Positions 8,874 through 17,481 of a stretch of DNA of 64,000 nucleotides are shown piece after piece. The DNA comes from Azospirillum ramasamyi (lineage in GTDB: Bacteria > Pseudomonadota > Alphaproteobacteria > Azospirillales > Azospirillaceae), in the NCBI RefSeq assembly GCF_003233655.1, contig NZ_CP029829.1:1870978-1934977 (forward strand), in the 5' to 3' direction. Position 1 is the stretch's first letter. Each line of letters starts with the position of its first letter. Both the position numbers and the translations under genes were made by a program. The notes under the pieces were generated by a model, which searched no databases, had not been told where the DNA came from, and saw only the letters and a program-made list of their open reading frames with translations.

Positions 8874-9542
8874 TCATTCGGCGGGAACGATCTCCAGCGG
8901 CGGGACGCCCAGCACATCCACCAGGGTTGCGCCGGCCTCGATCTGCTCGGTCCACTTGCGTTCGCGCTCCAGCAGGGCGAGGCTCTGGGTCAGGGCGGCG
9001 TCGGCGAAGGCCAGCGGCACGACCACCACGCCGTCCTCGTCCCCCAGGATCAGGTCGCCGGGGTTGACCGGCACGCCGCCGATGGCCGCCGTGACGTCCA
9101 TCTTGCCGCCGAAATTCTTGTGCGGGCCACGGGCGACGGCGCCCTTGGCGAACACCGGCAGGCCGAGTCCGCGGATTTCGTGCAGGTCGCGGACGGAGCC
9201 GTCGACCACCAGCCCGCCCAGCGCCCGGCGCTTGCAGCAGCGCACCACCCATTCGCCGGCCAAGGCGACGTCGTCCAGACCGCCGCCGGCCACGACGACG
9301 ACGTCGCCCGGATCGGCCAGGCTGACGGCATGATGAACCATGCTGTTGTCGCCGGGCATGGTGACGACGGTGCGGGCCTGACCGCAGATGCGCATGCCCG
9401 GCACCATCGGCTTGATCCGCGAATCCATGCTCTGGCAGCGGTTCAGCGCATCGGAGGCGACGCTGCTGGGCACCGACGACCATTTGGCGAGAGCGTCGGC
9501 CGACAGCCGGCGATAGTCGACGAGATAGCGTTGCATGGCCAT
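8874..9542 (-). CDS. RraA-family protein, HMG/CHA aldolase-like
   Basis: Protein of 222 residues of the RraA fold, whose members are class II metal-dependent aldolases (4-hydroxy-4-methyl-2-oxoglutarate or 4-carboxy-4-hydroxy-2-oxoadipate aldolase), oxaloacetate decarboxylases, or RNase E inhibitors. The active-site signature GGLVVDGSVRDLHEIRGLGL, with the conserved R-D pair, is intact, and GDLILGDEDGVVVVP is the usual C-terminal element. Start ATG 9542 has AAGAAAGGA upstream; the frame continues to 9686 through a proline/arginine-rich stretch judged non-coding. Length above the 160-residue RraA minimum and the neighbour AEC permease favour a metabolic aldolase or decarboxylase over the RNase E regulator. 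Confidence 0.8.
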   Translation of the reverse strand: MAMQRYLVDYRRLSADALAKWSSVPSSVASDALNRCQSMDSRIKPMVPGMRICGQARTVVTMPGDNSMVHHAVSLADPGDVVVVAGGGLDDVALAGEWVVRCCKRRALGGLVVDGSVRDLHEIRGLGLPVFAKGAVARGPHKNFGGKMDVTAAIGGVPVNPGDLILGDEDGVVVVPLAFADAALTQSLALLERERKWTEQIEAGATLVDVLGVPPLEIVPAE

Positions 9543-10299
9543 GGCGGGGTCCTTTCTTCGGTCTGGTCTTCGGGTCGGAATCGGGTTCGGAGAGGGGTGT
9601 GGGGGCGGTGACGGTTTCCGCGCCGGTCTTTCCCGAAGCCGGCCGACCTGATGAGGCCAACCCGATAAGGCGGACCCGTCCGCCATGCGGCCGGACGACC
9701 GGCAGCGGCGAACGGATCGAGCGATCCGGGCGTCCTTATGCGGGAATGTCCTGGGACTTCAACGCGCTTTTCCGCAAATTATCAGCGAGCGGCACAACCC
9801 CCAGAGATTTGGACGCCATTTATATAGATTTTGAAGTGTACCCGCATAAGCCGTCATACGCAAGGAGGTTGGCAATCTGCAAATATGTCATAGGGAATTT
9901 GATCCCGCATTGCGGGTTTAATGCAAGCATTACGCGCCCTAAGCGTGAAATTGTGGGGAAATCACCGACCCGGCTTCGGCATTCCGCAACTGTCGGAGCA
10001 GGCTGCGGGCATTAGATGAATCCGGCGAAGCGCGCCCCTCACGAGGCGGTGAACCGCCTACAATTGTATGATGCCGAGGGTTCGTCTTGGCACAATCTCT
10101 GGATAGGCCATCAGCCCGCGCAGACGGACCGGCTCCGCCAGGCGCCAAGGCCGGAGGAAAAGGCGGAGGGACCACGGCGCAGGGGCGGTTGGGGCGGAGA
10201 TGACCGGACGGCAGACGCGGGAGCCAAAATGCGAAAGGCCGGCACCCGAAGGTCCGGCCTTTTGAGATCGCATGCTCCGGCAGGAAGGCCGGAGAAAAC
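9543..10299. other. 757-base region without a supported gene, with a low-GC core
   Basis: Between the RraA-type gene and tRNA-Gly, both on the minus strand. The part from about 9770 to 9960 is far lower in GC than the window average. A 90-codon plus-strand frame from ATG 9747 exists but has no clear Shine-Dalgarno, no recognisable motif and an unusual composition. Minus-strand TATA-like sequence around 9818-9830 may belong to a promoter for the RraA-AEC pair. Possibly a gene remnant; nothing firmer can be said. Confidence 0.35.
10234..10262 (-). terminator. Terminator downstream of tRNA-Gly
   Basis: AAAGGCCGG (10234-10242) pairs with CCGGCCTTT (10254-10262) around an 11-base loop. The stem ends in A/T runs on both sides, so it can work in either direction. 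It sits 38 bases beyond the 3' end of the minus-strand tRNA. Confidence 0.65.
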
Positions 10300-10374
10300 T
10301 GGAGCGGGCGAAGGGATTCGAACCCTCGACCCCAACCTTGGCAAGGTTGTGCTCTACCCCTGAGCTACGCCCGC
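10300..10374 (-). tRNA. tRNA-Gly (anticodon GCC)
   Basis: Minus-strand cloverleaf. The acceptor stem is GCGGGCG with CGCCCGC, the D-arm begins TAGCTCAGGGG, the anticodon loop reads CTTGCCA with anticodon GCC, and the T-loop is GGTTCGAATCC. Discriminator T and the CCA end are encoded (CCA at 10302-10300). Confidence 0.95.
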
Positions 10375-10519
10375 GCTCCGCACCGTCATCCGGCAGCTTG
10401 TTTCTGCCGTCCGGCGGTGTGCGGCGGACTATACTCATCGCCCGACGCAATGCAAGCGCCTTGTTTCAGATTTCTTCACCGGCTGGACGATTTTCCGCGC
10501 GCCCGCTACAAGGGCTGTC

Positions 10520-11065
10520 ATGGACACCGCATCGACTCCCCTTCCGGATCAGGCGGCGCCGCTGCCGACCTCGCCGGACCAACTGCTGGCGCGGCTCGAC
10601 GCGCTCGGCATCCAGGCGACCACGCACAGCCACCCGCCGCTGCACACGGTGGAGGAAAGCAAGGCCCTGCGCGGTGCCCTGCCCGGCGGCCATTGCAAGA
10701 ACCTGTTCCTCAAGGACAAGAAGGACCAGCATTGGCTGGTGGTGGCGCTGGAGGATGCGCGGGTCGACCTGAACCGGCTGGACAAGGCGATCGGGTCGGC
10801 GCGGCTGTCCTTCGCCTCGGCCGACCGGCTGTGGCGCATCCTCGGCATCCGGCCGGGATCGGTCACGCCCTTCGCCCTGGTCAACGACACCGACCGCAAG
10901 GTGCGCGTGGTCCTGCAGAAGGCGATGATGGAGCATGACCTGCTGAACTACCACCCGCTGCTGAACGACCGCACCACGGCTATCCGGCGCGACGACCTGC
11001 TGCGCTTCATCCGCGCCTGCGGGCACGAACCGGCGATTGTCGATTTCGGCCGCGCGGAGGATTGA
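10520..11065 (+). CDS. Prolyl-tRNA editing protein (YbaK/ProX-type deacylase)
   Basis: Protein of 181 residues with the YbaK/ProRS-associated editing fold. It matches the PrdX/ProXp group that hydrolyses Ala-tRNA(Pro) made in error by prolyl-tRNA synthetase, a free-standing form of the INS editing domain that many alphaproteobacterial ProRS enzymes lack. Visible signs are HPPLHTVEESKALRG near residues 38-52, HCKNLFLKDKKDQHWLVV with the conserved lysine, GIRPGSVTPFALVND, and the nucleotide-pocket block around LNYHPLLND near the C-terminus. Start ATG 10520 follows closely the tRNA-Gly promoter side. It is transcribed away from the tRNA. Confidence 0.88.
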   Translation: MDTASTPLPDQAAPLPTSPDQLLARLDALGIQATTHSHPPLHTVEESKALRGALPGGHCKNLFLKDKKDQHWLVVALEDARVDLNRLDKAIGSARLSFASADRLWRILGIRPGSVTPFALVNDTDRKVRVVLQKAMMEHDLLNYHPLLNDRTTAIRRDDLLRFIRACGHEPAIVDFGRAED

Positions 11066-11230
11066 CCGGCCGAACGGCGGTTTCCACGCAATGCTTGCTT
11101 GAGCCGCCTTGCGCGCTCACATATGTCGGCAACGATCACGATCCGGGCCGGCAACGGCCGGATCGGCAACTCCATGGCCCACCGGGATGTCCTACTGGGC
11201 CAGGCATCACCAACGGGACCGAAACACGCC

Positions 11231-12190
11231 ATGTTCTCCATGCCCCCCGCCAACGGGTCCAAGCCCGCCGCTCCTGCCGCCGGTGCCGCCTCCGCCGCCG
11301 ACGTCGTCAAGGACAGCAGCGACCGCGCCTTCATGGCCGACGTGATCGAGGCCTCGCGCGACGTTCCGGTGATCGTCGATTTCTGGGCGCCCTGGTGCGG
11401 CCCCTGCAAGCAGCTGGGCCCGATCATCGAGAAGGTGGTTCGCGCCGCCAGGGGCGCGGTGCGCCTGGTGAAGATCGACACCGACGCCAACCCGATGATC
11501 GCCTCGCAGCTGCGCGTGCAGTCGATCCCGGCGGTCTACGCCTTCTTCCAGGGCCGCCCGGTCGACGGCTTCATGGGCGCCCTGCCCGAATCGCAGGTGA
11601 AGGCCTTCGTCGACAAGCTGGTTGCGCTGGCCAAGCAGGCCGGCGTCGGCGGCGGTGCCGACGATATGCTGGAAGAGGCCTTCGCCCAGGCCAAGGAGAT
11701 GATGGAGGGCGGCGACCTGCAGGGCGCGCTCGACCTCTACAGCCAGATCATGCAGGCGGAGCCGGAGAACGCCCAGGCCTATGCCGGCATCGTCCGCTGC
11801 CTGATCGCCGCCGGCGACCTGGAGAACGCCAAGCAGATGCTGGCCCAGGCGCCGGAAGCCATCGCCAAGGACAAGGAGCTGGCCAACGTCCGCGCCTCCC
11901 TCGACGTGGCCGAGCAGGCCGCCAACGCCGGCCCGATCCCGGAACTGATGGAAAAGGTCGCCCGCGACCCGAACGACCACGCCTCGCGCTTCGACCTCGC
12001 CATGGCCCTGTTCGCCGCCGGCAAGCGCGAGGCCGCGGTGGACGAGCTGCTGGAGATCTTCAAGCGCGACCGGACCTGGAACGATGACGGCGCCCGCAAG
12101 CAGCTGGTCAAGTTCTTCGAGGCGTTCGGCCAGACCGACCCGCTGACGGTGAAGACCCGCCGCCGTCTGTCGACCATGATGTTCAGCTGA
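11231..12190 (+). CDS. Thioredoxin-TPR chaperedoxin, CnoX/YbbN-like
   Basis: Protein of 319 residues: a thioredoxin domain (about 25-135) with the redox centre WAPWCGPCK (C56 and C59), then four TPR-like helix pairs (about 150-300, for example LQGALDLYSQIMQAEPENA). This is the layout of CnoX/YbbN, a holdase that protects GroEL and DnaK substrates during oxidative stress. Unlike the E. coli protein, which has SQHC, the CGPC pair here should be redox-active, as in other alphaproteobacteria. ATG 11231 is preferred over the frame-open start at 11099 because the added 44 residues do not resemble the fold; the Shine-Dalgarno is weak (GGGACCG). It heads a run with the Lon-N gene. Confidence 0.85.
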   Translation: MFSMPPANGSKPAAPAAGAASAADVVKDSSDRAFMADVIEASRDVPVIVDFWAPWCGPCKQLGPIIEKVVRAARGAVRLVKIDTDANPMIASQLRVQSIPAVYAFFQGRPVDGFMGALPESQVKAFVDKLVALAKQAGVGGGADDMLEEAFAQAKEMMEGGDLQGALDLYSQIMQAEPENAQAYAGIVRCLIAAGDLENAKQMLAQAPEAIAKDKELANVRASLDVAEQAANAGPIPELMEKVARDPNDHASRFDLAMALFAAGKREAAVDELLEIFKRDRTWNDDGARKQLVKFFEAFGQTDPLTVKTRRRLSTMMFS

Positions 12191-12247
12191 CGCTTTTCCG
12201 GACGCGGGACGGCTGTTCCGACGGCGAAGGGGCTCTATCTCATTGGC

Positions 12248-12928
12248 ATGACCAGGAACCCTACCAGAAACCCCTTCGATCCGGATTTCAGCCGGCTGCC
12301 GGGAATGATGCCCATCTTCCCGCTGGCCGGCGTTCTGCTGCTGCCGCGGGCCAGGTTGCCGCTGAACATCTTCGAGCCGCGCTACCTCGCCATGGTCGAA
12401 GACGCGCTGGGCAGCGGCCGGATGATCGGCATGGTGCAGCCGCTCGACCCCGCCGGGCGGGAGCGCGAGCCGGCGGTCTATCACTGCGGCTGTGCCGGCC
12501 GCATCACCAGCTTCGCCGAGACCGACGACGGCCGCTTCCTCATCACATTGACCGGCGTCGCCCGTTTCGAAATCGGACGGGAGGTGGAGGGCGCGCATGG
12601 CTACCGCCGGGTCGTTCCCGACTGGCGCCCCTTCCGCGCCGATCTGGACCCCGAGTCCTGCGGCGATATCGACCGCAACCGGCTGCTCGGCGCGCTGAAG
12701 AGCTATTTCCGCGTCCAGGGCCTGTCGGTCGACTGGAAGTCCATCGAATCGACGCTGGACGAGCGGCTGGTCAACTCGCTCGCCATGATCTGCCCATTCA
12801 CGCCCGGCGAGAAACAGGCGCTGCTGGAGGCCCCGACCCTGGCGGAGCGTGGGAAGCTCTTGATCGGGCTGGTCGAGATGGCCATTCTCGACAGCCATGA
12901 CGGGGACGGTCCGCCGCCCAAGCATTGA
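12248..12928 (+). CDS. LON peptidase substrate-binding domain protein
   Basis: Stand-alone Lon N-terminal (PUA-like) domain of 226 residues without ATPase or protease parts. The hallmark is MPIFPLAGVLLLPRARLPLN followed by IFEPRYLAMVEDAL (about residues 21-55), and later GCAGRITSFAETDDGRF. Such proteins are common in alphaproteobacteria next to CnoX-like thioredoxin genes, and are presumed to bind unfolded or substrate proteins. The gene follows the thioredoxin-TPR gene by 57 bases on the same strand and precedes a Trm112-like gene by 30, so all may share a transcript with a protein-quality role. The precise function is not known. Confidence 0.85.
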   Translation: MTRNPTRNPFDPDFSRLPGMMPIFPLAGVLLLPRARLPLNIFEPRYLAMVEDALGSGRMIGMVQPLDPAGREREPAVYHCGCAGRITSFAETDDGRFLITLTGVARFEIGREVEGAHGYRRVVPDWRPFRADLDPESCGDIDRNRLLGALKSYFRVQGLSVDWKSIESTLDERLVNSLAMICPFTPGEKQALLEAPTLAERGKLLIGLVEMAILDSHDGDGPPPKH

Positions 12929-12958
12929 TCCTTATCCTTGAACACTGCGAGACACGAC

Positions 12959-13189
12959 ATGGCGACGCCCGAGGACAAGAGCAGCGAATCGAAACCCAGC
13001 GCGCGAGTCGACCCGAAGCTGCTGGAAATCCTGGTCTGTCCGCTGACCAAGGGCCCCCTGCGCTACGACGCCGAACGCGGCGAGCTGGTCAGCGAGCGCG
13101 CCGGACTGGCATACCCGATTCGCGACGGCATCCCGATCATGCTGATCGACGAGGCCCGCAGCCTGGACAAGGCGGGGGCGTCGCGATGA
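12959..13189 (+). CDS. Trm112/UPF0434 (YcaR-like) family small protein
   Basis: Small protein of 76 residues with the family core [17 protein letters not shown] and [19 protein letters not shown]. In this bacterial subgroup the zinc ribbon is degenerate and only one cysteine of the usual CPxC is kept, as in other alphaproteobacterial members. Eukaryotic and archaeal Trm112 activate methyltransferases; the bacterial role is unproven. ATG 12959 is chosen over an in-frame TTG at 12938. Its stop overlaps the ATG of the DUF971 gene (ATGA at 13186-13189), so translation is coupled. Confidence 0.85.
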   Translation: MATPEDKSSESKPSARVDPKLLEILVCPLTKGPLRYDAERGELVSERAGLAYPIRDGIPIMLIDEARSLDKAGASR

Positions 13190-13569
13190 GCGGCGGTGAC
13201 TTCGGCACGGTCCACTGGCCGACCGAGATCCGTCTGAAGAAGGAGGAGAAGCGGCTGGAGGTCGATTTCGACGACGGCCGGACCTTCTCCTACCCGGCGG
13301 AGTTCCTGCGCGTGGTCAGCCCCTCGGCCGAGGTGCAGGGCCACAACCCCAGCCAGAAGCAGACCGTCGCCGGCCGCCGCCATGTCGGCATCATGCGGCT
13401 GGAGCCGGTCGGCAACTATGCCGTCCGCATCGTCTTCGACGACCTGCACGACAGCGGCATCTACAGCTGGAAATACCTCTACGAGATCGGCGCCGGGCAG
13501 GAAGCCCTGTGGACCGAGTATCTTGAAGAGTTGCAGGCGAAGGGCCTGAGCCGGGATCCCCGGCGGTAA
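13186..13569 (+). CDS. DUF971 (gamma-butyrobetaine hydroxylase-like N-terminal) protein
   Basis: Protein of 127 residues made of a single DUF971 domain, the small fold found at the N-terminus of gamma-butyrobetaine hydroxylase and alone in many bacteria near iron-sulfur or ApbC/Mrp genes. Typical pieces are [20 protein letters not shown] (about 11-30), [34 protein letters not shown] and [11 protein letters not shown]. Start ATG 13186 overlaps the preceding stop by four bases. Function is unknown. A convergent terminator hairpin follows. Confidence 0.85.
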   Translation: MSGGDFGTVHWPTEIRLKKEEKRLEVDFDDGRTFSYPAEFLRVVSPSAEVQGHNPSQKQTVAGRRHVGIMRLEPVGNYAVRIVFDDLHDSGIYSWKYLYEIGAGQEALWTEYLEELQAKGLSRDPRR

Positions 13570-13580
13570 CGCATCGGATC

Positions 13581-13607
13581 GTCCCTCCCCCCTCGCGGGA
13601 GAGGGAC
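13581..13607. terminator. Hairpin between convergent DUF971 and ubiD genes
   Basis: GTCCCTC at 13581-13587 pairs with GAGGGAC at 13601-13607. The hairpin lies 12 bases after the plus-strand stop and 8 bases beyond the minus-strand stop, and short pyrimidine runs follow on the plus strand (GCTTTCCTC). It probably serves both genes. Confidence 0.55.
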
Positions 13608-13614
13608 GCTTTCC

Positions 13615-15126
13615 TCACTTCCAGATCGGCTTCCCGCTTCCGGGCAGGCCGTACAGGTCCCATTTCCGGCTGACCTTCTCCACGACCTCGTCGGTCATGT
13701 ACAGCTTCTCCCCCCATTCGCGCTTGGTCTCCGGCGGCCATTTGTTGGTGGCGTCCAGGCCGACCTTGCCGCCGAGGCCCGATTCCGGGCTGGCGAAGTC
13801 GAGATAGTCGATCGGCGTGCCCTCGATCACCGTGATGTCGCGGGCCGGGTCCATGCGGGTGGAGATCGCCCACATCACGTCCTTCCAGTTCCGCGCGTCG
13901 ATGTCGTCGTCCACGACGATCACCCATTTCGTGTACATGAACTGGCGCAGGAACGACCAGACGCCCATCATCACGCGCTTGGCGTGGCCGGGATAGGCCT
14001 TCTTCATGCTGACCACCGCGATGCGGTAGGAGCAGCCCTCCGGCGGCAGCCAGAAATCGACGATCTCCGGGAATTGCTGGACCAGCAGCGGGATGAACAC
14101 CTCGTTCAGCGCCTCGCCCAGCACCGACGGCTCGTCGGGCGGGCGGCCGGTGAAGGTGGACAGGTAGATCGGCTTGCGCCGCATCGTCATGGCGGTGACG
14201 GTGAAGACCGGGAAGGGCTCGACCGAATTGTAATAGCCGGTGTGGTCGCCGTAGGGCCCCTCGTCGGCATAGTCGTCCAGGCTGACATGGCCTTCCAGGA
14301 CGATTTCCGCCTGGGCCGGCACCTTCAGCGGCACCGTCTTGCACTCCACCAGCTCCACCTTCTTGCCGCGCAGCAGGCCGGCGAACTGGTACTCGGACAG
14401 GGTGTCGGGCACCGGCGTCACCGCCGCCAGGATGGTGCCGGGATCGGCCCCCAGCACGACGGCGCAGGGCAGCGGCTCGCGCTTTCCACTGGCCGCCCAG
14501 CGGTGATGGTGCTGCGCGCCGCCGCGGTGCTTCAGCCAGCGCATGATGGTCTTGTTCTTCCCCAGCACCTGCATGCGGTAGATGCCGAGGTTGAAGTCGT
14601 CCTCGCGCTTGCCGGTCGGTCCCTTGGTCACCACCAGCGGCCAGGTGATGAGCGGCGCCGGCTCCCCCGGCCAGCAGCCCTGCACCGGCAGGCGGCCGAG
14701 GTCGATGTCGTCGCCGGTCAGCACCACCTCCTGGCAGGGCGCGGAGCCGACCGTCTTCGGCTTCATCGACAGCACGGTCTTGGCGAGCGGGATCAGTTCC
14801 AGCGCCTCGCGGAAGCCGCCCGGCGGCTCCGGCTGCTTGAGGAAGGCCAGCGTCTCGCCGACGGCGCGCAGCTGGTGCGGCTCGCGGTCCATGCCCCAGG
14901 CGACCCGCTCCACCGTGCCGAACAGGTTGACCAGCACCGGCATCTCGGAGCGCGTGCCGTCGGCCTTGATGACGTTCTCGAACAGCACCGCCGGGCCGTT
15001 CTCGGCCAGCAGGCGGGTCTGGATCTCGGTCATCTCCAGCACGGTGGACACCGGCTCCTTCACCACCACCAGCCGCCCCGTCTTCTCCAGCCGGTCGATG
15101 AAGTCACGCAACGAGGTGTAGGGCAT
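13615..15126 (-). CDS. ubiD: UbiD-family decarboxylase
   Basis: Enzyme of 503 residues of the prenylated-FMN decarboxylase family; by length and sequence it fits 3-octaprenyl-4-hydroxybenzoate decarboxylase of ubiquinone synthesis. It starts [20 protein letters not shown], as UbiD does, and contains [39 protein letters not shown], and [14 protein letters not shown] with conserved cofactor and substrate-site residues. The flavin prenyltransferase UbiX that makes its cofactor is not in the window. The gene stands alone, with phaB upstream on the same strand and a terminator between. Other UbiD paralogues act on phenolic acids, so the ubiquinone role is likely but not certain. Confidence 0.85.
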   Translation of the reverse strand: MPYTSLRDFIDRLEKTGRLVVVKEPVSTVLEMTEIQTRLLAENGPAVLFENVIKADGTRSEMPVLVNLFGTVERVAWGMDREPHQLRAVGETLAFLKQPEPPGGFREALELIPLAKTVLSMKPKTVGSAPCQEVVLTGDDIDLGRLPVQGCWPGEPAPLITWPLVVTKGPTGKREDDFNLGIYRMQVLGKNKTIMRWLKHRGGAQHHHRWAASGKREPLPCAVVLGADPGTILAAVTPVPDTLSEYQFAGLLRGKKVELVECKTVPLKVPAQAEIVLEGHVSLDDYADEGPYGDHTGYYNSVEPFPVFTVTAMTMRRKPIYLSTFTGRPPDEPSVLGEALNEVFIPLLVQQFPEIVDFWLPPEGCSYRIAVVSMKKAYPGHAKRVMMGVWSFLRQFMYTKWVIVVDDDIDARNWKDVMWAISTRMDPARDITVIEGTPIDYLDFASPESGLGGKVGLDATNKWPPETKREWGEKLYMTDEVVEKVSRKWDLYGLPGSGKPIWK

Positions 15127-15216
15127 CGCAGGGTGTCCAGTGTGTGGGTGGTGCGTTCGAAACGGACGATAACCTTCAACTCGGCGGCCGGTCCGTCAAG
15201 TGCGGTTGCGGTCGAT

Positions 15217-15280
15217 TCAAAAACAAAACCCCTCCCCCACCCCCGGCGGACCAAGGGTCCGGGCGGGGGCGGGAAAGGGG
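15217..15280 (-). terminator. Intrinsic terminator after phaB
   Basis: On the minus strand a GC-rich arm (complement of 15280-15250) folds on its partner down to 15229, with an inner stem CGGACC/GGTCCG. It is followed by the T-rich tract TTTTGTTTTTG (complement of 15228-15218). It closes the phaA-phaB unit before ubiD. Confidence 0.75.
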
Positions 15281-15324
15281 CTTCGTCACAGGTCACGAAC
15301 CGGGGTGCGAGGCCCGGTGCGGGA

Positions 15325-16047
15325 TCAGTACATGTGCTGGCCGCCGTTGACCGACAGGGTCGAGCCGGTCATGAAGCCATTGTCGTCGTCGACAAGGTAC
15401 AGGACGGCCTTGGCGATCTCCGACGCGCGGCCGAGACGGCCGACCGGGATGCGGGCGACGATCTTCTCCAGCACGTTGGCCGGCACCGCGCGCACCATGT
15501 CAGTGTCGATGTAGCCGGGGGCGATGGCGTTGACGGTGATGCCCTTGGCCGCGCTCTCCTGCGCCAGCGCCTTGGTGAAGCCGTGGATGCCCGACTTGGC
15601 GGCGGCGTAGTTGACCTGGCCGTACTGGCCGGCCTGGCCGTTGACGGAGCCGATGTTGACGATGCGGCCGAAACCGCGCTCGCGCATGCCGTCGATCACG
15701 TTGCGGCACATGTTGAAGCAGGAGGACAGGTTGGTGTGGATCACCTTTTCCCACTGCTCGTAGGTCATGCGGTGCATCACGCCGTCACGGGTGATGCCGG
15801 CGTTGTTGACGAGCACGTCGACCGGGCCGAGGTCGGACTCGATCGCGGCGATGCCCTTCTTGCAGGCGTCGAAATCCGCGACGTCGAACTTGTAGGTCGG
15901 GATGCCGGTGCGGGCGGTGAACTCCTCGGCCGCCTGATCGTTGCCGGCATAGTTGGCGGCGACCTTGTAACCGGCATCCTTCAGGGCGACGGCAACCGCC
16001 TCGCCAATGCCGCGGGTGCCGCCGGTGACGACTGCAACACGAGCCAT
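15325..16047 (-). CDS. phaB: Acetoacetyl-CoA reductase
   Basis: NADPH-dependent short-chain dehydrogenase of 240 residues that reduces acetoacetyl-CoA to (R)-3-hydroxybutyryl-CoA, the monomer for polyhydroxybutyrate. It has the Rossmann motif TGGTRGIGEA (about 9-18), NNAGITRDGVMHRM, the serine strand NIGSVNGQAGQYGQVNYAAA with the following lysine (Y-x3-K), and TVNAIAPGYIDTDMV. Start ATG 16047 follows GGGGAGAAG, an excellent Shine-Dalgarno, so the longer open frame to 16269 is rejected. It lies 145 bases downstream of phaA with two hairpins between, which may adjust the relative output of the two enzymes. Confidence 0.95.
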   Translation of the reverse strand: MARVAVVTGGTRGIGEAVAVALKDAGYKVAANYAGNDQAAEEFTARTGIPTYKFDVADFDACKKGIAAIESDLGPVDVLVNNAGITRDGVMHRMTYEQWEKVIHTNLSSCFNMCRNVIDGMRERGFGRIVNIGSVNGQAGQYGQVNYAAAKSGIHGFTKALAQESAAKGITVNAIAPGYIDTDMVRAVPANVLEKIVARIPVGRLGRASEIAKAVLYLVDDDNGFMTGSTLSVNGGQHMY

Positions 16048-16108
16048 AGTTCTTCTCCCCAGATCTAGTGATGGTTGGTTGGTTTCTTTGGTTTTTATTT
16101 TTGGGTAT

Positions 16109-16184
16109 GGGACATCCTCCGCAGGTCCGGCGGATGTCCCAAGCCTTAAGCGAAGCGGGCCGCTTCCGTGCTGGAAAGCGGCCC
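16109..16184 (-). promoter_or_regulatory. Two consecutive hairpins between phaA and phaB
   Basis: GGGACATCC (16109-16117) pairs with GGATGTCCC (16132-16140), and GGGCCGCTT (16157-16165) pairs with AAGCGGCCC (16176-16184). Reading on the minus strand, neither is followed by a T run; the sequence after them is A-rich. They are therefore more likely processing, stability or partial attenuation elements than a full terminator. Confidence 0.55.
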
Positions 16185-16192
16185 GTCCGGTA

Positions 16193-17368
16193 TCAGTCGC
16201 GCTGGACGCAGAGGGCGATGCCCATGCCGCCGCCGATGCACAGGGTGGCGAGGCCCTTCTTCGCGTCACGCTTCTGCATCTCGAACAGCAGCGTGGTCAG
16301 CACGCGGGCGCCGGAAGCGCCGACCGGGTGGCCGAGCGCGATGGCGCCGCCATTGACGTTGACCTTGCTGGTGTCCCAACCGAGGTCCTTGTTGACCGAC
16401 AGCGCCTGGGCGGCGAAGGCCTCGTTCGCCTCGATCAGGTCGAGGTCGTCGATGGTCCAGCCGGCCTTTTCCAGGGCCTTGCGCGAGGCCGGGATCGGGC
16501 CGGTGCCCATGATCGCCGGATCGACGCCGGCGGTCGCCCAGGAGACGATGCGGGCCAGCGGGGTGACGCCGCGCCGGGCCGCGTTCTCCGCCGACATCAG
16601 AACCAGGGCCGCGGCGCCGTCATTGATGCCCGACGCGTTGCCGGCGGTCACCGTGCCGTCCTTCGAGAAGGCCGGGCGCAGCTTGGCCAGCGATTCGGCG
16701 GTGGTGCCGTGCTTGGGGTACTCGTCGTCCGACACGACGACGTCGCCCTTGCGGCCCTTGATGGTGACCGGAACGATCTCGTCCTTGAAGCGGCCGGCCT
16801 TCTGGGCGGCCTCGGCCTTCTGCTGGCTGGCCGCGGCGAAGGCGTCCTGCTCCTCGCGGGTCAGCTGCCACTTCTGGGCGATGTTCTCGGCGGTGTTGCC
16901 CATGTGATAGCCATGGAAGGCGTCGGTCAGGCCGTCGCGCAGCATGGTGTCGAGCAGCTCGGCGGCGCCCATCTTGGTGCCGTTGCGCATGTGCATGACG
17001 TGCGGCGCCAGGCTCATGTTCTCCTGGCCGCCGACGACCATGACGTCGGCGTCGCCGTTCTTGATCGCCTGATAGCCGAGGGCCACGGCGCGCAGGCCGG
17101 AACCGCAGAGCTGGTTGATGCCGATGGCGGTCGCCTCCACCGGGATGCCGGCGTTGACGGCGGCCTGGCGGGCCGGGTTCTGGCCCTGACCGGCGGTCAG
17201 GATCTGGCCCATGATGACCTCGTTCACTTCCGCCGCGTCCGTCTTGGCGCGGGCCAGCGCTTCGCGGATCGCGACCTCGCCCAGAACGTGGGCGGGAACG
17301 GCGCTGAGAGCACCGTTGAAGCTGCCGATGGGCGTGCGCGCGGCACCGGCGATGACGACTTCGGTCAT
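16193..17368 (-). CDS. phaA: Acetyl-CoA acetyltransferase (beta-ketothiolase)
   Basis: Thiolase of 391 residues that condenses two acetyl-CoA into acetoacetyl-CoA, first step of polyhydroxybutyrate synthesis. The nucleophile cysteine is in [15 protein letters not shown] (about residue 89), the catalytic histidine in [16 protein letters not shown] (about 349), and the second cysteine near the end in [30 protein letters not shown] is the usual loop. Start ATG 17368 opens [17 protein letters not shown], as in the family. It is the first gene of the phaA-phaB unit and lies close to the synthase pair, which suggests a single PHB locus. Confidence 0.95.
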   Translation of the reverse strand: MTEVVIAGAARTPIGSFNGALSAVPAHVLGEVAIREALARAKTDAAEVNEVIMGQILTAGQGQNPARQAAVNAGIPVEATAIGINQLCGSGLRAVALGYQAIKNGDADVMVVGGQENMSLAPHVMHMRNGTKMGAAELLDTMLRDGLTDAFHGYHMGNTAENIAQKWQLTREEQDAFAAASQQKAEAAQKAGRFKDEIVPVTIKGRKGDVVVSDDEYPKHGTTAESLAKLRPAFSKDGTVTAGNASGINDGAAALVLMSAENAARRGVTPLARIVSWATAGVDPAIMGTGPIPASRKALEKAGWTIDDLDLIEANEAFAAQALSVNKDLGWDTSKVNVNGGAIALGHPVGASGARVLTTLLFEMQKRDAKKGLATLCIGGGMGIALCVQRD

Positions 17369-17481
17369 TGAACGCTCCTCGAAATAGGACAGTTTTATTA
17401 TAGCGCTGGTGGGACGCTCGGAGTGGTTGTTACCTTAAGTCGAGCAATGTGACGGGTGCAAGCTGGCTGAAAGTCGCGGCG

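Noticed and set aside
9599-10015. A plus-strand frame of up to 138 codons upstream of tRNA-Gly
   Set aside because: No Shine-Dalgarno, no motif and atypical composition. Kept only as a note in the intergenic entry.
12938-12958. TTG start for the Trm112-like gene
   Set aside because: ATG 12959 gives the usual family start distance, and the added seven residues bring no feature.
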